Source: an uncultured Neomegalonema sp. (lineage in GTDB: Bacteria; Pseudomonadota; Alphaproteobacteria; Rhodobacterales; Rhodobacteraceae). Taken from it: a stretch of DNA of 33,795 bases. The translations under genes and the position numbers were made by a program. The DNA is taken from NCBI GenBank assembly GCA_937948985.1, contig CALFAK010000081.1, positions 1-33,795 on the forward strand, in the 5' to 3' direction. Positions 24,138 through 31,809 of the stretch are shown here, piece after piece. Numbering within the stretch: the stretch's first letter is position 1; each line of letters begins with the position of its first letter. Under the pieces are notes generated by a model, which saw nothing but the letters and a program-made list of their open reading frames with translations, did not search any database and had not been told where the DNA came from.

Positions 24138-25328
24138 ATGAGTACACAAAATCCTGTTTTCATTCCCGGCCCGACTAATATTCCCGACCGTCTGCGCTAT
24201 GCGATGAGCATTCAGACGACCGATCACCGCGCGCCGGATTTTGTGGAACTGCTGACGCCTGTGCTTGATGATGTGAAGAAGGTCTTCAAGACCACGACAG
24301 GGCAAATCATCACCTTCCCGTCCAGCGGTACGGGCGGCTGGGAGGCGGCGATCACAAACACGCTCTCCCCCGGTGACAAGGTTCTGGTCGCCCGCTACGG
24401 CATGTTCTCGCACCGCTGGATCGACATGTGCCAACGGCATTATCTGGACGTTGAGATTGTCGATTGCGAGTGGGGTACGGGCGCGCCCGCCGATATCTTT
24501 GCAGAGCGGCTTTCCGCTGATAAAAATCATGAGATCAAGGCCGTGCTGGTCACGCATAACGAGACGGCGACAGGCGTGAAAAGCGATATTGCGGCTGTGC
24601 GGTCGGCGATGGATGTCTCGGACCACCCCGCGATGCTGTATGTGGACTGCGTCAGTTCGCTGGGGTCGATGGACTTCCGCATGGACGAATGGGGCGTTGA
24701 TCTGGCGGTTTCCGGCTCGCAAAAGGGCTTTATGCTTGCGACGGGCATGGCGATTGTCGGGGTTAGCGAGAAGGCGATGAAGGCGACGGAGACGGCGAAA
24801 TGCCCGCGTTGTTTCTTTGATTTTCGCGACATGGCCGGGGCGAATGCGAAGGGCGGCTTTCCCTATACCCCGCCCCTGCAACTGATCTACGGGCTGCGCG
24901 AGAGCCTGAAAATGATTGAGGAAGAGGGGCTGGAGAATGTTTTTGCGCGTCATTACCGCCTGGCGGAAGGCGTGCGTCAGGCGGTACGGGCCTGGGGTTT
25001 GCAATTATGCGCGAAAACGCCGGACCTTTATTCGGACTCGGTCAGCGCGATATACGTCCCCCAAGGCTTTGACAGTGATGTGTTGACCAATCATGCGTTT
25101 GATACATACGGTGTATCATTCGGTGTCGGTCTGGGAGAGATGGCCGGAAAGGCGTTCCGCATCGGGCATTTGGGATCGCTGACGGACGTTATGGCATTGT
25201 CCGGACTGACAGCGATCGAAATGTCGATGGCGGATCTGAACTACCCTGTGAAGCTCGGCTCCGGCACGATCGCGGCGCAGGAATATTATCGCAAGACAGC
25301 CGCTGTGCCACAGCAACAGGCGGCGTGA
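24138..25328 (+). CDS. bhcA: L-aspartate:glyoxylate aminotransferase
   Basis: BhcA transfers the amino group of aspartate to glyoxylate, giving oxaloacetate and glycine, and so starts and closes the beta-hydroxyaspartate cycle. The 396-residue protein is a fold-type I class V aminotransferase. It has the FIPGPTNIPDR N-terminus, SSGTGGWEAA (62-71) for cofactor phosphate binding, D170 in LYVDCVSSLG and the PLP lysine K196 in SGSQKGF. It is related to serine-glyoxylate aminotransferase (SgaA), and without context that would be the alternative call. The immediate bhcB-bhcC-bhcD neighbours make BhcA the better one. The bhcB ATG follows the stop by 7 bases. Confidence 0.94.
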   Translation: MSTQNPVFIPGPTNIPDRLRYAMSIQTTDHRAPDFVELLTPVLDDVKKVFKTTTGQIITFPSSGTGGWEAAITNTLSPGDKVLVARYGMFSHRWIDMCQRHYLDVEIVDCEWGTGAPADIFAERLSADKNHEIKAVLVTHNETATGVKSDIAAVRSAMDVSDHPAMLYVDCVSSLGSMDFRMDEWGVDLAVSGSQKGFMLATGMAIVGVSEKAMKATETAKCPRCFFDFRDMAGANAKGGFPYTPPLQLIYGLRESLKMIEEEGLENVFARHYRLAEGVRQAVRAWGLQLCAKTPDLYSDSVSAIYVPQGFDSDVLTNHAFDTYGVSFGVGLGEMAGKAFRIGHLGSLTDVMALSGLTAIEMSMADLNYPVKLGSGTIAAQEYYRKTAAVPQQQAA

Positions 25329-25335
25329 GGTGACT

Positions 25336-26301
25336 ATGACGACTGATCTTCAACTACCCGATTTTGATGATGTTATCGCGGCGCATGAGCGGATTGCACC
25401 GCACATCCACCGCACGCCCGTGCTGACCTCGGAATACTTTAACAAGCTGACCGGGGCGGAGTTGTTTTTCAAATGCGAGAACTTTCAGAAGGCGGGCGCG
25501 TTCAAAGTGCGCGGGGCGTGTAATGCGGTGTTCGGCCTGAGCGATGCGCAGGCGAAAAATGGTGTGGCAACGCACTCGTCCGGCAATCACGGCCTGTCGC
25601 TGAGTTATGCGGCGGGACGGCGCGGGATTCCGGTGTCCGTGGTCATTCCACGCACAGCTCCGCAAGCGAAGAAGGACGCGATGCGCGGCTATGGCGCGAC
25701 TATTGTGGAATGCGAGCCGTCCACCTCCTCCCGCGAGGCGGTCTTTGCAAAAGTGCAAGAAGAGACGGGCGCGGATTTTGTGCATCCTTATAACGACCCG
25801 CGCGTCATTGCCGGGCAAGGGACATGTTCGCGGGAGTTGCACGAGCAGGTCGAAGGTTTGGACGCGGTGATTGCGCCGATTGGTGGCGGGGGGATGGTCT
25901 CCGGCACCTGCCTGACGCTTTCTAACATTGCACCGCATATCGAGATTTACGCCGCCGAGCCGGAACAGGCGGATGATGCCTATCGGTCGTTCAAGGCGGG
26001 GCATATCATCGCGGACGACGCGCCGGTGACTGTCGCGGATGGCCTGAAAGTGCCGCTTAAAGAGCGGACATGGCACTTTGTTTCCAAGCATGTGACGGAT
26101 ATCCTGACCGCGAGCGAGCAGGAGATCATCGACGCGATGTTCATCACATGGCAGCGGATGAAGATTGTGATTGAGCCAAGTTGTGCCGTACCGCTGGCGA
26201 CGATACTCAAGAACCCGGAAGTCTTTAAAGGCAAACGGGTTGGTGTTGTGATCACAGGCGGCAATGTTGATCTGAAAACGCTCCCTTGGATGCAGTCCTG
26301 A
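25336..26301 (+). CDS. bhcB: beta-hydroxyaspartate dehydratase
   Basis: BhcB removes water from (2R,3S)-beta-hydroxyaspartate to give iminosuccinate. The 321-residue protein is a fold-type II PLP enzyme of the serine racemase/threonine dehydratase family. PLP lysine K57 lies in GAFKVRGA, SSGNHG is at 81-86, and the glycine-rich phosphate loop GGGGM is at 183-187. Threonine or serine dehydratase would be the call without the neighbours. ATG 25336 is preferred over GTG 25330 because the GTGAGG site lies at 25325-25330. It is followed 18 bases later by bhcC. Confidence 0.94.
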   Translation: MTTDLQLPDFDDVIAAHERIAPHIHRTPVLTSEYFNKLTGAELFFKCENFQKAGAFKVRGACNAVFGLSDAQAKNGVATHSSGNHGLSLSYAAGRRGIPVSVVIPRTAPQAKKDAMRGYGATIVECEPSTSSREAVFAKVQEETGADFVHPYNDPRVIAGQGTCSRELHEQVEGLDAVIAPIGGGGMVSGTCLTLSNIAPHIEIYAAEPEQADDAYRSFKAGHIIADDAPVTVADGLKVPLKERTWHFVSKHVTDILTASEQEIIDAMFITWQRMKIVIEPSCAVPLATILKNPEVFKGKRVGVVITGGNVDLKTLPWMQS

Positions 26302-26319
26302 TAAATTTGGAGGAAAGTT

Positions 26320-27483
26320 ATGAACGCTTACACGAAAATCAACGAACTCGAAGTCGGCTACAACGTCCCCGCTGCAATCGGGATGGATGAAGCGGATATT
26401 CAGACGCCTTGCCTCGTTGTTGATCTCGACGCGATGGAGCGGAACATCAAAAAGATGGGCGCATTCGCCCAAGAAATGGGCGTGCGCCATCGCAGCCACG
26501 GCAAGATGCATAAGTCCGTGGATGTACAGCTCGCGCAGCAGGAATTGGGCGGCGCGTGTGGTGTTTGCTGTCAGAAAGTTTCCGAGGCCGAAGCGTTTGC
26601 GCGCGGGGGCATCAAGGATGTGCTGGTGTCGAACCAGGTGCGTGACCCCGCGAAAATCGACCGCCTCGCCCGCATTCCGAAACTGGGCGCGCGGACGATT
26701 TGTTGCGTTGATGACATCACGAACGTGCCGGACCTGTCCGATGCGGCGACCAAGCATGGCACTGAGATCGAGTGCCTTGTGGAGATCGATTGTGGTGCGG
26801 GACGCTGCGGTGTGACGACGACGGCCGAGGTGATCGCGATTGCAAAGGCGATTGATTCAGCGCCGGGCCTGAAATTTACAGGCATCCAAGCCTATCAGGG
26901 CGCGATGCAGCATATGGACAGCTATGATGATCGCAAGGCGAAGATCGATATCGCCGTTGCGATGGTCAAGGATGCGGTGGATGGCCTGAAGGCTGAAGGG
27001 CTGGAATGCGATATCGTTGGCGGGGGTGGTACGGGATCGTACTATTTCGAGGGGAACTCAGGCGTCTATAACGAGCTGCAATGCGGATCGTATGCGTTCA
27101 TGGATGCCGATTACGGACGTATCCTCGACAAAGACGGCAACCGCATCGACCAAGGCGAATGGGAGAACGCGCTCTTCATCCTGACCTCGGTGATGAGCCA
27201 TGCCAAGGCGGATAAGGCGATCTGTGACGCCGGCCTGAAGGCGCAGTCGGTGGACAGCGGCTTGCCGTTTATCTACGGACGCAAGGATGTGGAATACGTG
27301 AAATGCTCGGACGAGCATGGCGTGATTGCCGATCCTGATGGTGTGCTGAAGGTCAACGAGAAGCTGAAGCTGGTCCCCGGCCACTGTGACCCGACCTGCA
27401 ACGTGCATGACTGGTATGTCGGCGTGCGTAACGGCAAGGTCGAGACAGTGTGGCCTGTTACGGCGCGTGGTTTGGCGTATTAA
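26320..27483 (+). CDS. bhcC: beta-hydroxyaspartate aldolase
   Basis: BhcC condenses glycine with glyoxylate to (2R,3S)-beta-hydroxyaspartate, the carbon-carbon bond-forming step of the cycle. The 387-residue protein has the alanine-racemase-like barrel of D-threonine aldolases. The PLP lysine is probably K62 in SHGKMHKS. GGGGTGSY binds the cofactor phosphate, and a C-terminal metal site is formed by H355 and D357 in GHCDPTC. A GGAGGAA ribosome site precedes the ATG. It is separated from bhcD by 121 bases holding a repeat hairpin. Confidence 0.94.
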   Translation: MNAYTKINELEVGYNVPAAIGMDEADIQTPCLVVDLDAMERNIKKMGAFAQEMGVRHRSHGKMHKSVDVQLAQQELGGACGVCCQKVSEAEAFARGGIKDVLVSNQVRDPAKIDRLARIPKLGARTICCVDDITNVPDLSDAATKHGTEIECLVEIDCGAGRCGVTTTAEVIAIAKAIDSAPGLKFTGIQAYQGAMQHMDSYDDRKAKIDIAVAMVKDAVDGLKAEGLECDIVGGGGTGSYYFEGNSGVYNELQCGSYAFMDADYGRILDKDGNRIDQGEWENALFILTSVMSHAKADKAICDAGLKAQSVDSGLPFIYGRKDVEYVKCSDEHGVIADPDGVLKVNEKLKLVPGHCDPTCNVHDWYVGVRNGKVETVWPVTARGLAY

Positions 27484-27487
27484 ACCT

Positions 27488-27575
27488 TCCCCTCTCTGCC
27501 GGGAGAGGGCCGGGGTGAGGGCGGTTACGCTTTTAGAAACCTCACCCAACCCTCTCCCAAGGGAGAGGGCTTTTT
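27488..27575. repeat. Inverted CCCTCTCC-type repeats between bhcC and bhcD
   Basis: A first unit (27488-27520, CCCCTCTCTGCCGGGAGAGGGCC then GGGGTGAGG) is followed by an inverted relative (27540-27569, CCTCACCCAACCCTCTCCC then GGGAGAGGG). The second unit alone makes a stem of at least 8 bp and is followed by CTTTTTA, so it looks like an intrinsic terminator inside the operon. A degenerate relative occurs near 29573-29615. Confidence 0.75.
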
Positions 27576-27604
27576 ATTGTTCGCTTCACTGAAAAGGATC
27601 TCCC

Positions 27605-28570
27605 ATGCTCATCGTTTCCGAACAAACCTGTCAGGAAGTCATTGGCCGTGCCGATGCGTTTACCGCTGTTGAAAACGTCTTCGGGGCGATGGCAAAGGGG
27701 GATGCTTATAATTTTCCGGTGATCCGCGAGGCGATCGGTTATGCGGATGCGCTGTACGGGTTCAAGTCTGGGTTCGATAAGGCGGGCAAGGCGCTGGGGG
27801 TGAAATCCGGCGGTTACTGGCCCGGCAATATGGACAAAGGACTGACCAACCACCAGTCAACGATTTTCCTGTTTGACCCCGACACGGGCCAGCTGGCGGC
27901 GCTGGTGGGGGGGAATTATCTGACGGCAGTGCGCACGGCGGCATCTAGTTCGGTGTCGATTGCGCATCTGGCACGCAAGGATTCCAAGGTTCTGGGCATG
28001 GTCGGTGCGGGGCATCAGGCGCAATTCCAACTACGCGCCGCCGTCGAGCAGCGTGATTTTGAGAAGGTCGTCGCATGGAACTTTCACCCTGACATGTTGC
28101 CCAAACTGGGCGCGGTGGCGGCTGATCTTGGTCTGCCTTTCGAGGCGGTCGAGCGCGAGCAACTGGGGGCGGAGGCGGATGTGATTATCTCGATCACCTC
28201 GGCCCATGACGCGCTGATGATGCGCGATTGGATAAAGCCGGGCACGCATATCGCCTGTATGGGAACGGATACAAAGGGCAAGCAGGAGGTTGATCCGGCG
28301 CTTGTCGCCGCCGCGACGGTGTTTACCGATGAAGTGGCGCAGTCGATTTCGATTGGCGAGACACAGCACGCGATTGCGGCGGGATTGATTGCAGAAAGCG
28401 CTATTACGCCTATCGGGGCGGTCATCAACGGCGATCATCCGGGGCGGAGATCGGATGATGAAATTACGCTGTTTGACGGCACAGGCGTTGGCTTGCAGGA
28501 TTTGGCGGTTGCCTCGGTCGCGGCGAAGCTGGCCGAAGCGCAAGGCAAGGCGCAGGTGGTGGCGCTTTAA
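27605..28570 (+). CDS. bhcD: Iminosuccinate reductase
   Basis: BhcD reduces iminosuccinate to L-aspartate with NADH, regenerating the amino donor for BhcA. The 321-residue protein belongs to the ornithine cyclodeaminase/mu-crystallin family. The substrate-side lysine is likely K67 in GVKSGGYWPGN, the conserved AVRTAASS is at 108-115, and the Rossmann motif is GMVGAGHQAQ (131-140). Its position as last gene of the cluster matches known bhc loci. An AAGGA site lies about 6 bases before ATG. An intrinsic-terminator-like hairpin upstream may lower its expression relative to bhcABC unless it has its own promoter. Confidence 0.93.
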   Translation: MLIVSEQTCQEVIGRADAFTAVENVFGAMAKGDAYNFPVIREAIGYADALYGFKSGFDKAGKALGVKSGGYWPGNMDKGLTNHQSTIFLFDPDTGQLAALVGGNYLTAVRTAASSSVSIAHLARKDSKVLGMVGAGHQAQFQLRAAVEQRDFEKVVAWNFHPDMLPKLGAVAADLGLPFEAVEREQLGAEADVIISITSAHDALMMRDWIKPGTHIACMGTDTKGKQEVDPALVAAATVFTDEVAQSISIGETQHAIAAGLIAESAITPIGAVINGDHPGRRSDDEITLFDGTGVGLQDLAVASVAAKLAEAQGKAQVVAL

Positions 28571-28601
28571 TATCGACACGCATCAATGCAGTGCCTCCCC
28601 A

Positions 28602-28645
28602 CCCCGCACAGCGTACTCAGACTCATTCGCAAATGCGGGGAAGGG
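28602..28645. repeat. CCCCGCA/TGCGGGGAAGGG hairpin repeat, copy 3
   Basis: CCCCGCA (28602-28608) pairs with TGCGGGG (28634-28640) across a 25-base loop and is followed by AAGGGGCGATTTTT. It is the third copy of the family seen at 12367 and 23008 and may act as a bhcD terminator. Confidence 0.6.
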
Positions 28646-28689
28646 GCGATTTTTGAAGGCAATGCGAGAGGCGATTGGTATGAGCAACC

Positions 28690-29316
28690 GTGACGGTTGA
28701 AATTCTGCCGCTTGAAGCCGGACGGGTCGGGGATGCGTTTGATCTTGCGACGCGTGTGTTCGTCACAGGCAGTACGCTACACCGTGCCTTGAGTATCGGG
28801 TTGGAAGAATACCGTGCCTATCTGCGCAAGTCTTTCGAGGCGATGGCGGGAGAAGGGCTTTCGGTGGTGGCGGTTGATGCGGAATCCGGTGCGGTGGGGG
28901 GATGTCTGATCGCTTCGGATTTCTATCATCATGTGAACGGGTCGGGCGCTGTGCCGGAGAAATTTGCGCCACTGGCCGCGTTGACCGGCGCGCTGTGCGC
29001 GCAATATCGGGCGGACACAGAGATTGTCCCCGGTGAAGTGGTGCTGGCTGACATGGCCGCAGTTACACCGGAATTGTCGGGCCAAGGTGTGTACGGCCTG
29101 ATGCGTGCGGCGGCTCAGCAGGGCGCAAAGAGTAAGGGTTTTCAGCGCATTATCGGCGAATTGTCTTCGACGGCCACGCAGCACTTGGTGATCAATAAAC
29201 TCGGTCACAGCAAACGGGCGGAAATCGCGTTTGAGCGGTTTGCTTTTGACGGCAGATATCCTTTTAGGGCGATCAAGCAACCGCACAGTATCGTGCTTGC
29301 GGAAGGCGGTTTGTGA
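28690..29316 (+). CDS. GNAT-like N-acetyltransferase family protein
   Basis: A 208-residue protein with the layout of a GNAT acyltransferase. An N-terminal alpha/beta part (VEILPLEAGRVGDAFDLATRVF) comes first, then a central beta hairpin (GLSVVAVDAESGAVGGCLIASDF). An acetyl-CoA-loop-like stretch (VTPELSGQGVYGLMRAAAQQGAKSKGF) and a C-terminal LVINKLGHSKRAEIAF segment follow. The loop is weaker than the usual Q/RxxGxG/A. The start appears to be GTG 28690; ribosome binding is weak. It follows bhcD by 119 bases on the same strand, so a link to glyoxylate or amino-acid metabolism is possible but unproven. Confidence 0.65.
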   Translation: MTVEILPLEAGRVGDAFDLATRVFVTGSTLHRALSIGLEEYRAYLRKSFEAMAGEGLSVVAVDAESGAVGGCLIASDFYHHVNGSGAVPEKFAPLAALTGALCAQYRADTEIVPGEVVLADMAAVTPELSGQGVYGLMRAAAQQGAKSKGFQRIIGELSSTATQHLVINKLGHSKRAEIAFERFAFDGRYPFRAIKQPHSIVLAEGGL

Positions 29317-29704
29317 GGCGCGTCAATCGCTTCGTCGCTTAATAGCAATGGCTTTGGTGTTGGCTCTTGAAAATATTCCTCCACAGTTTCTGGTGCCCGT
29401 TGTGACTTGAATTACGAGGACAATGCGGACCCTTGGATTCCGCGCCTTCGCGCGGAATGACAATACGATTTTTCCGCACACAGATGAGATGAGTGCACTT
29501 GCCGCATCGAGTGCGGGAGCTGAGATTGCCGGGAGTCGTGCGACATTATTGATGTTGATTTTGGTTGAAACACCCCCTCTCCTGAGCTTGCCCATTCTTA
29601 TGGGGAGAAGGAGCCAGGCACTTATGCCTCACAAGAACGCCATGAGTTTGTGATTTTGACTTTGCGTTTGCCGTATATAGTCTTCTGATTGCGAGGGGGA
29701 AACC
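29317..29704. other. Intergenic region with degenerate repeats
   Basis: Nearly 390 bases without a credible gene. It holds a palindromic repeat at 29434-29461 and a degenerate CCCCTCTCC...GGGGAGAAGG unit near 29573-29615. The open frames here (29323-29595 minus, 29423-29653 plus) run through these repeats and include translations typical of repeat sequence (GFRAFARND), so they are rejected. Confidence 0.6.
29434..29461 (-). repeat. Palindromic repeat, variant copy
   Basis: The unit begins TGGATTCCGCGCC and ends GCGCGGAATGAC. Its stem ATTCCGCGC/GCGCGGAAT is longer than that of the copy at 16854-16880, but the flanking TGG and GAC are the same, so it belongs to the same repeat family. Confidence 0.7.
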
Positions 29705-30145
29705 GTGCGTATCAGCTTTGCAATTCTTGGTTTGATGCTTCTGCCTGCCGCATCTGTGATGCCGGAGCAGCCATTGAAGCTGACCCCGATGCCGTCTTTA
29801 TCGCTAGCGGGAGAGGCGCTCTATTCAAACCATTGCGCGCGTTGTCACGGGGATGATCTGGGTGGCGCCGTGAATTGGCGGACGCCCAATGCGGACGGGA
29901 CACGCAAGCCGCGGCCACTGAATGTGTTGGGCATGACTTGGCGGCGGCCTGATGTTGACCTGATTGCCTATATCAAGCTGGGCAGTGCGGGGATATTCGG
30001 CGATGAAAGTTACGGCACAGGTGCGATGCCCGCTTTTCAAAACGTGTTGAGCGATGCGGAGGTCGGGGCGGTGCTCGATTATATCAAATCGACATGGCCT
30101 GAAGGCGTGCGGGAGTCTCAAGCGCGGTTGAACGGCAGGTCTTGA
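29705..30145 (+). CDS. Class I cytochrome c family protein
   Basis: A 146-residue secreted protein (signal peptide about 1-20) with one heme-binding motif CARCH (44-48). After it comes GDDLGGA and a long insert before the likely axial methionine in GTGAMPAF (about residue 106). The C-terminal helix LSDAEVGAVLDYIKSTWP is the classical mono-heme cytochrome c ending. It probably carries electrons in the periplasm; the partner is unknown. GTG at 29705 has a GAGGGGG site. The DUF2160 gene follows 53 bases downstream. Confidence 0.88.
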   Translation: MRISFAILGLMLLPAASVMPEQPLKLTPMPSLSLAGEALYSNHCARCHGDDLGGAVNWRTPNADGTRKPRPLNVLGMTWRRPDVDLIAYIKLGSAGIFGDESYGTGAMPAFQNVLSDAEVGAVLDYIKSTWPEGVRESQARLNGRS

Positions 30146-30198
30146 CCCCGCCCCGCCGCGCTGACACCATTATACCAGCACAGTTTAAGAGGTGAGCG

Positions 30199-30477
30199 AT
30201 GGTTGGATGGATGGCGTGGACGTGGCCGACGGCGGCGTTGTTTTTGTTTATTTTCAGCTGCATCGCCTTCATGGGCTTTTTGGAATACCGCTCGCCGGGG
30301 GGCAATCCGCGTGACGGGGTGCTGGGGCTGCACACGACGCGCGGTGATCGGCTTTTCATCACGCTGCTGGGATCGGCGTTTATTTTTCTGGCATGGTTGG
30401 GCTTTATGGGCACGCCGTTATGGGGCGGGTTGGCCATTGCGCTGGCTTGGGGCGCGTTTATTTTCTGGAAGGCCTGA
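30199..30477 (+). CDS. DUF2160 family small integral membrane protein
   Basis: A 92-residue protein with three hydrophobic helices (about 8-28, 53-70 and 75-91). It matches DUF2160 through the WMAWTWPTA start, LEYRSPGG, TTRGDRLFITLLGSAFIFLAWLGF, and a final helix ending in a short charged tail. DUF2160 proteins usually sit inside glycerol-type (GlpSTPQV) ABC transporter operons. No such transporter gene is adjacent here. ATG 30199 has a GAGGTGAG site just upstream. It is followed by a strong bidirectional terminator. Confidence 0.82.
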   Translation: MVGWMAWTWPTAALFLFIFSCIAFMGFLEYRSPGGNPRDGVLGLHTTRGDRLFITLLGSAFIFLAWLGFMGTPLWGGLAIALAWGAFIFWKA

Positions 30478-30556
30478 GCGGCGCTTGGGATTACGCCGGC
30501 CCGGATGGTTCCGCACGGGATGATGTGGTCAGGGCCATTTGTATGGCTCAAGATAT

Positions 30557-30597
30557 AAAAAGGTCCGGGGTGGTTTGTACCATCCCGGACCTTTTTT
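30557..30597. terminator. Strong bidirectional intrinsic terminator
   Basis: AAAAAGGTCCGGGGTGG and CCATCCCGGACCTTTTTT form a stem of about 16 pairs (one wobble position) with a six-base loop. An A-run on one side and a T-run on the other let it act on both strands. It lies between the convergent DUF2160 gene and the pilus-type gene that ends at 30670. Confidence 0.92.
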
Positions 30598-30669
30598 GGA
30601 GTCAAGCGCCATGCGGATCGCTTTGGAATCATTCGCGATCAACTTGGCTCAAACTGATCACGGATGACT

Positions 30670-31650
30670 CTAGTTCAGCAAGCCGGATGGCAGGGGCGGG
30701 GCGTCGCTGCGGACCGGGGCGGACGGTGCGGGTGCGCCGCCGCCGATGCCGCCCAAGAGGCCCGTGATGCCTTCAAGCGTATTGATGGCCGGAGCCACGG
30801 AACCCGCCAGACCGACGATAGACCCTGTCAGAGCCGCTTCCGAAGCGCTGCTTGCGCCGCGGCCTGTCGGGGCGGGGGCGGCAGAAGCGCCGGCACCGGC
30901 AGAAGCGCCTGCACCAATACCACCGCCTTGTGCGGGCGTCGGGGCGGAAGGCTCGGTATTCGGGTTAGGACCGCTTTGCAGGCCGATGGCTTGCTGGTCG
31001 AGGCCGAGATCGGTGCTGATTATCCCTGAGCGCGCGCCGTAGGTGCTGGCCGAATCTGACTGCGTCAGAGCGGCCTCGCAATGCGGAGCGCACTGGAAGG
31101 TCTGGACGATACCAGCGTTGTTGAGCGTCACACGCTTGGTGCGCGGCTCGCGAACGAAGACTTCGTAAGTGACGATCTCATTGCCCTTTTTGTCGAGCAC
31201 GATCACGTTGGTCGAGCCGATGGTGCGGGCGGAGACGAAGAGGGTGTCGTTGCCGAGCACGGTGACATCAGCGATCAGCGGGTTGCCGACGAGGATGGTG
31301 CCTGCGGGACGCTCCAAACGGACGCGGCGCATGTGATCGGACAGGATGACGAGGCAGTGCTCGCCATCAAGAACACCGCCACAGGCCGCGCTTTGCTTGT
31401 AACCGAACGAATCGTTACCGCCGTAACGCGCGGAATCATAGAAGCCGTCTTTGACGGTTTCAGTCACAACAGGAGCGGGGACGGTATACGTCTCCATCAC
31501 GGGCGGGGCCGCAGCGGTGAAAGTCGTTACCGACGTGCCCTGTTGCGCCGTTGGGTTGGCATATGAGTTGTCAGAACCCGCAAATGCGGATGTGTGAGCG
31601 CTGGCAACCAGTGTGGTCGCGAGCAGGGCCGTGCGCAGAGTCCGGTACAT
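30670..31650 (-). CDS. Pilus assembly protein N-terminal domain protein (CpaC N-domain-like)
   Basis: A 326-residue secreted protein (signal peptide ending SAFAGS). After a Thr/Pro-rich linker, residues of about 95-170 form the T2SS/T3SS pilus N-terminal domain: the ILSDHMRRVRLERPAGTILVGNPLIADVTV pattern, then LFVSARTIGSTNVIVLDKKGNEI. CpaC-type secretins use this domain near the N-terminus, but here no secretin domain follows. The rest is a low-complexity Ala/Gly/Pro-rich tail (about 225-326). It may be a stand-alone envelope protein rather than part of a Tad pilus; no tad or cpa genes are nearby. It is divergent from the CAP-domain lipoprotein. Confidence 0.75.
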   Translation of the reverse strand: MYRTLRTALLATTLVASAHTSAFAGSDNSYANPTAQQGTSVTTFTAAAPPVMETYTVPAPVVTETVKDGFYDSARYGGNDSFGYKQSAACGGVLDGEHCLVILSDHMRRVRLERPAGTILVGNPLIADVTVLGNDTLFVSARTIGSTNVIVLDKKGNEIVTYEVFVREPRTKRVTLNNAGIVQTFQCAPHCEAALTQSDSASTYGARSGIISTDLGLDQQAIGLQSGPNPNTEPSAPTPAQGGGIGAGASAGAGASAAPAPTGRGASSASEAALTGSIVGLAGSVAPAINTLEGITGLLGGIGGGAPAPSAPVRSDAPPLPSGLLN

Positions 31651-31809
31651 TATTTCCGCCTTGTCCTACTGTTCAAGTGAACTTTCTGGGCGACACACTG
31701 CACCATCACGTTTGACATGCGGTTAAGCGGCGGGCGTTTATTAAAACTATACGTAAAAAGAAGATAAATCGTCGAAACGATCCTCAACCGCAACGAACGG
31801 GTGCCTGAT

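Noticed and set aside
23988-25004. A 338-codon minus-strand frame opposite bhcA and the bhc promoter
   Set aside because: It overlaps bhcA and ends in translated AT-rich promoter sequence (Phe/Lys-rich), with no domain evidence.
25354-26757. A 467-codon minus-strand frame opposite bhcB and bhcC
   Set aside because: It is the antisense shadow of two genes with intact catalytic motifs; composition is His/Arg-rich as expected for a shadow frame.
12367-28645. Possible CRISPR array from the recurring GC-rich hairpins
   Set aside because: The copies are thousands of bases apart, not regularly spaced, and no cas genes are present.
29423-29653. Short plus-strand frame reading MRTLGFRAFARND
   Set aside because: The N-terminal peptide is the translation of the palindromic repeat at 29434-29461, a common false gene call; no ribosome site or homology was seen.
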